A stretch of DNA of 6,684 nt from an uncultured bacterium (lineage in GTDB: Bacteria; Bdellovibrionota_C; UBA2361; CAKMMH01), in NCBI GenBank assembly GCA_927798255.1, contig CAKMMH010000098.1, positions 1 through 6,684 of the forward strand, read 5' to 3'. The notes beneath the pieces are model-generated. The model was given only the letters and a program-made list of their open reading frames with translations. It was not told the DNA's origin and did not search any database. Below, piece after piece: positions 5,584-6,684 of this stretch (position 1 is its first letter; every line of letters begins with the position of its first letter). The position numbers and the translations under genes were made by a program.

Positions 5584-6684
5584 TTAATATAAATCTTTAT
5601 AATTTTCCTCTAATTTTCTTTTTGAAGAAGGTAATATTCCAAGAGTTTCCCTGTATTTTGCAACAGTTCTTCTTGCAATATTAATATCTTTTTTGGTAAG
5701 TTCTAGTGTAATGTCTTGGTCACTAATAGGGGAGTTCTTATCTTCATTAGAAATTAATTCACTAATTAGTTTTTTAATATATGAAGATGAAACTTGTGAA
5801 TTATTGCTTTTTAATCCAGAAGAAAAGAAGAATTTTAACTCGAAAATTCCTTGAGGTGTATGAACGTACTTGTTACTTGTAACTCTACTTACAGTCGATT
5901 CATGCATATCAATATCATTTGCTACATCCTTTAAAACCATAGGTTTTAAATACTCAATTCCATTCTCAAGAAACTCTTGCTGAAACTTAACAATACTTTC
6001 TGTAACTTTATAAATAGTATTTTGTCTTTGTTCTAAAATTTTTATAAACCACGAAGCTGCTCTAACTTTTTCAGTTAAATATTCATTTGACTCATCATTA
6101 TCATCTATGTCATTATTTTTTGTTCCTTTCTTTCTTTTTGCAAGTTTTAGATAGTCAGGATTTACTCTTAAATCTGGCATGTCTTCGTTGTTAAAACTTA
6201 TTTTCCACTTACCATTATCTTTGTAAATAAATATATCAGGTGTTATATAATTAATAGTTTCGTCACTAAATTCTCTTCCCGGATATGGCTCTAAGGCTTT
6301 AATATTTCTTAGCGCTTCATATATTTGCTTTATATCAACATTTTCTTCCCTTGCGATTTTCTCATAACGTTTCTGAGCAAGTTTTTCTAAATGATTTTGA
6401 ATAAGCCTCATTTCTAAAGAATCACTTTTCCCTTGCATTTCAAGTTGAAAACTTAAACACTCCTTAACATTTCTTGCGCCAACCCCACAAGGTTCTAGCT
6501 CTTTTAAGACATTAATTGCTTTAATGATATCATCATTAGTTACATTATAATAACTTTGCAATTCTTCATAACTAATACTTAAAAATCCATTGTTGTCTAA
6601 ATTTAAAATTATTTCCAAACAAAGTTCTCTTGTTTCTTTAGAAATAGGTAATAAACGAATTTGATCAATTAAGTATTCATATAA
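5584..6684 (-). CDS. rpoN: RNA polymerase sigma-54 factor RpoN, 5' end beyond window
   Basis: Alternative sigma factor that recognises -24/-12 promoters and needs AAA+ enhancer-binding activators. The frame is open from the right edge to the stop at 5584 (366 aa); the N-terminal activator-interacting region lies outside the window. A core-binding domain fills the first 200 or so residues visible (LDNNGFLS, LEPCGVGARNVKECL, ALEPYPGREF, TPDIF). The DNA-binding domain follows, with a helix-turn-helix at about 252-272 (KDVANDIDMHESTVSRVTSN) and TPQGIFELKFFFSS. The diagnostic RpoN box ARRTVAKYRE sits at 337-346. A Lys/Asp/Asn-rich insert (about 182-200) interrupts the core-binding domain. The C-terminus runs about 20 residues past the box, slightly longer than the E. 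coli protein. In-frame TTG codons in the visible part, such as 6618, are not starts because homology continues through them. Confidence 0.96.
   Translation of the reverse strand, partial: LYEYLIDQIRLLPISKETRELCLEIILNLDNNGFLSISYEELQSYYNVTNDDIIKAINVLKELEPCGVGARNVKECLSFQLEMQGKSDSLEMRLIQNHLEKLAQKRYEKIAREENVDIKQIYEALRNIKALEPYPGREFSDETINYITPDIFIYKDNGKWKISFNNEDMPDLRVNPDYLKLAKRKKGTKNNDIDDNDESNEYLTEKVRAASWFIKILEQRQNTIYKVTESIVKFQQEFLENGIEYLKPMVLKDVANDIDMHESTVSRVTSNKYVHTPQGIFELKFFFSSGLKSNNSQVSSSYIKKLISELISNEDKNSPISDQDITLELTKKDINIARRTVAKYRETLGILPSSKRKLEENYKDLY

Overview
The window comes from a low-GC Gram-negative bacterium. A type II secretion (T2SS) pair, gspC and gspD, and a sigma-54 gene (rpoN) with its usual partner hpf point to a proteobacterium-like genome. 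The PDZ-bearing GspC and the style of the four-helix-bundle proteins make me lean towards a Bdellovibrionota/Bacteriovoracia or deltaproteobacteria-like lineage. That placement is a low-confidence inference.

Layout, left to right. Positions 1-2730 (minus) hold gspD, the outer-membrane secretin, running off the left edge with an unusually long C-terminal tail. Positions 2739-3617 (minus) hold gspC, the inner-membrane protein that contacts the secretin, 8 nt upstream of gspD; together they look like the head of a gsp operon. Positions 3618-4022 are non-coding: an AT-rich leader, a degenerate array of 7-bp repeats (C-rich on the minus strand), a 12-bp palindrome over a possible -10 box, and a hairpin just after hpf. 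Positions 4023-4337 (minus) hold hpf. Positions 4338-5583 separate hpf from rpoN. They contain two more heptad arrays flanking a head-to-head inverted duplication that encodes two nearly identical 100-residue four-helix-bundle proteins, each with its own strong ribosome binding site and intrinsic terminator. Positions 5584-6684 (minus) hold the C-terminal 366 codons of rpoN, open at the right edge.

How they fit: rpoN and hpf are commonly adjacent in proteobacteria, so the 1.25-kb stretch between them looks like an insertion or local expansion. The same 7-bp period and some identical units (for example CCGTTTC) occur in three separate intergenic regions, so the repeats are a dispersed family. 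The four-helix-bundle pair plus arrays is the accessory, poorly explained part of the window. The two copies share a 183-bp perfectly identical core between patches of dense divergence, which suggests gene conversion. The 42-bp perfect palindrome arms at the centre would hide both ribosome binding sites in any read-through transcript.
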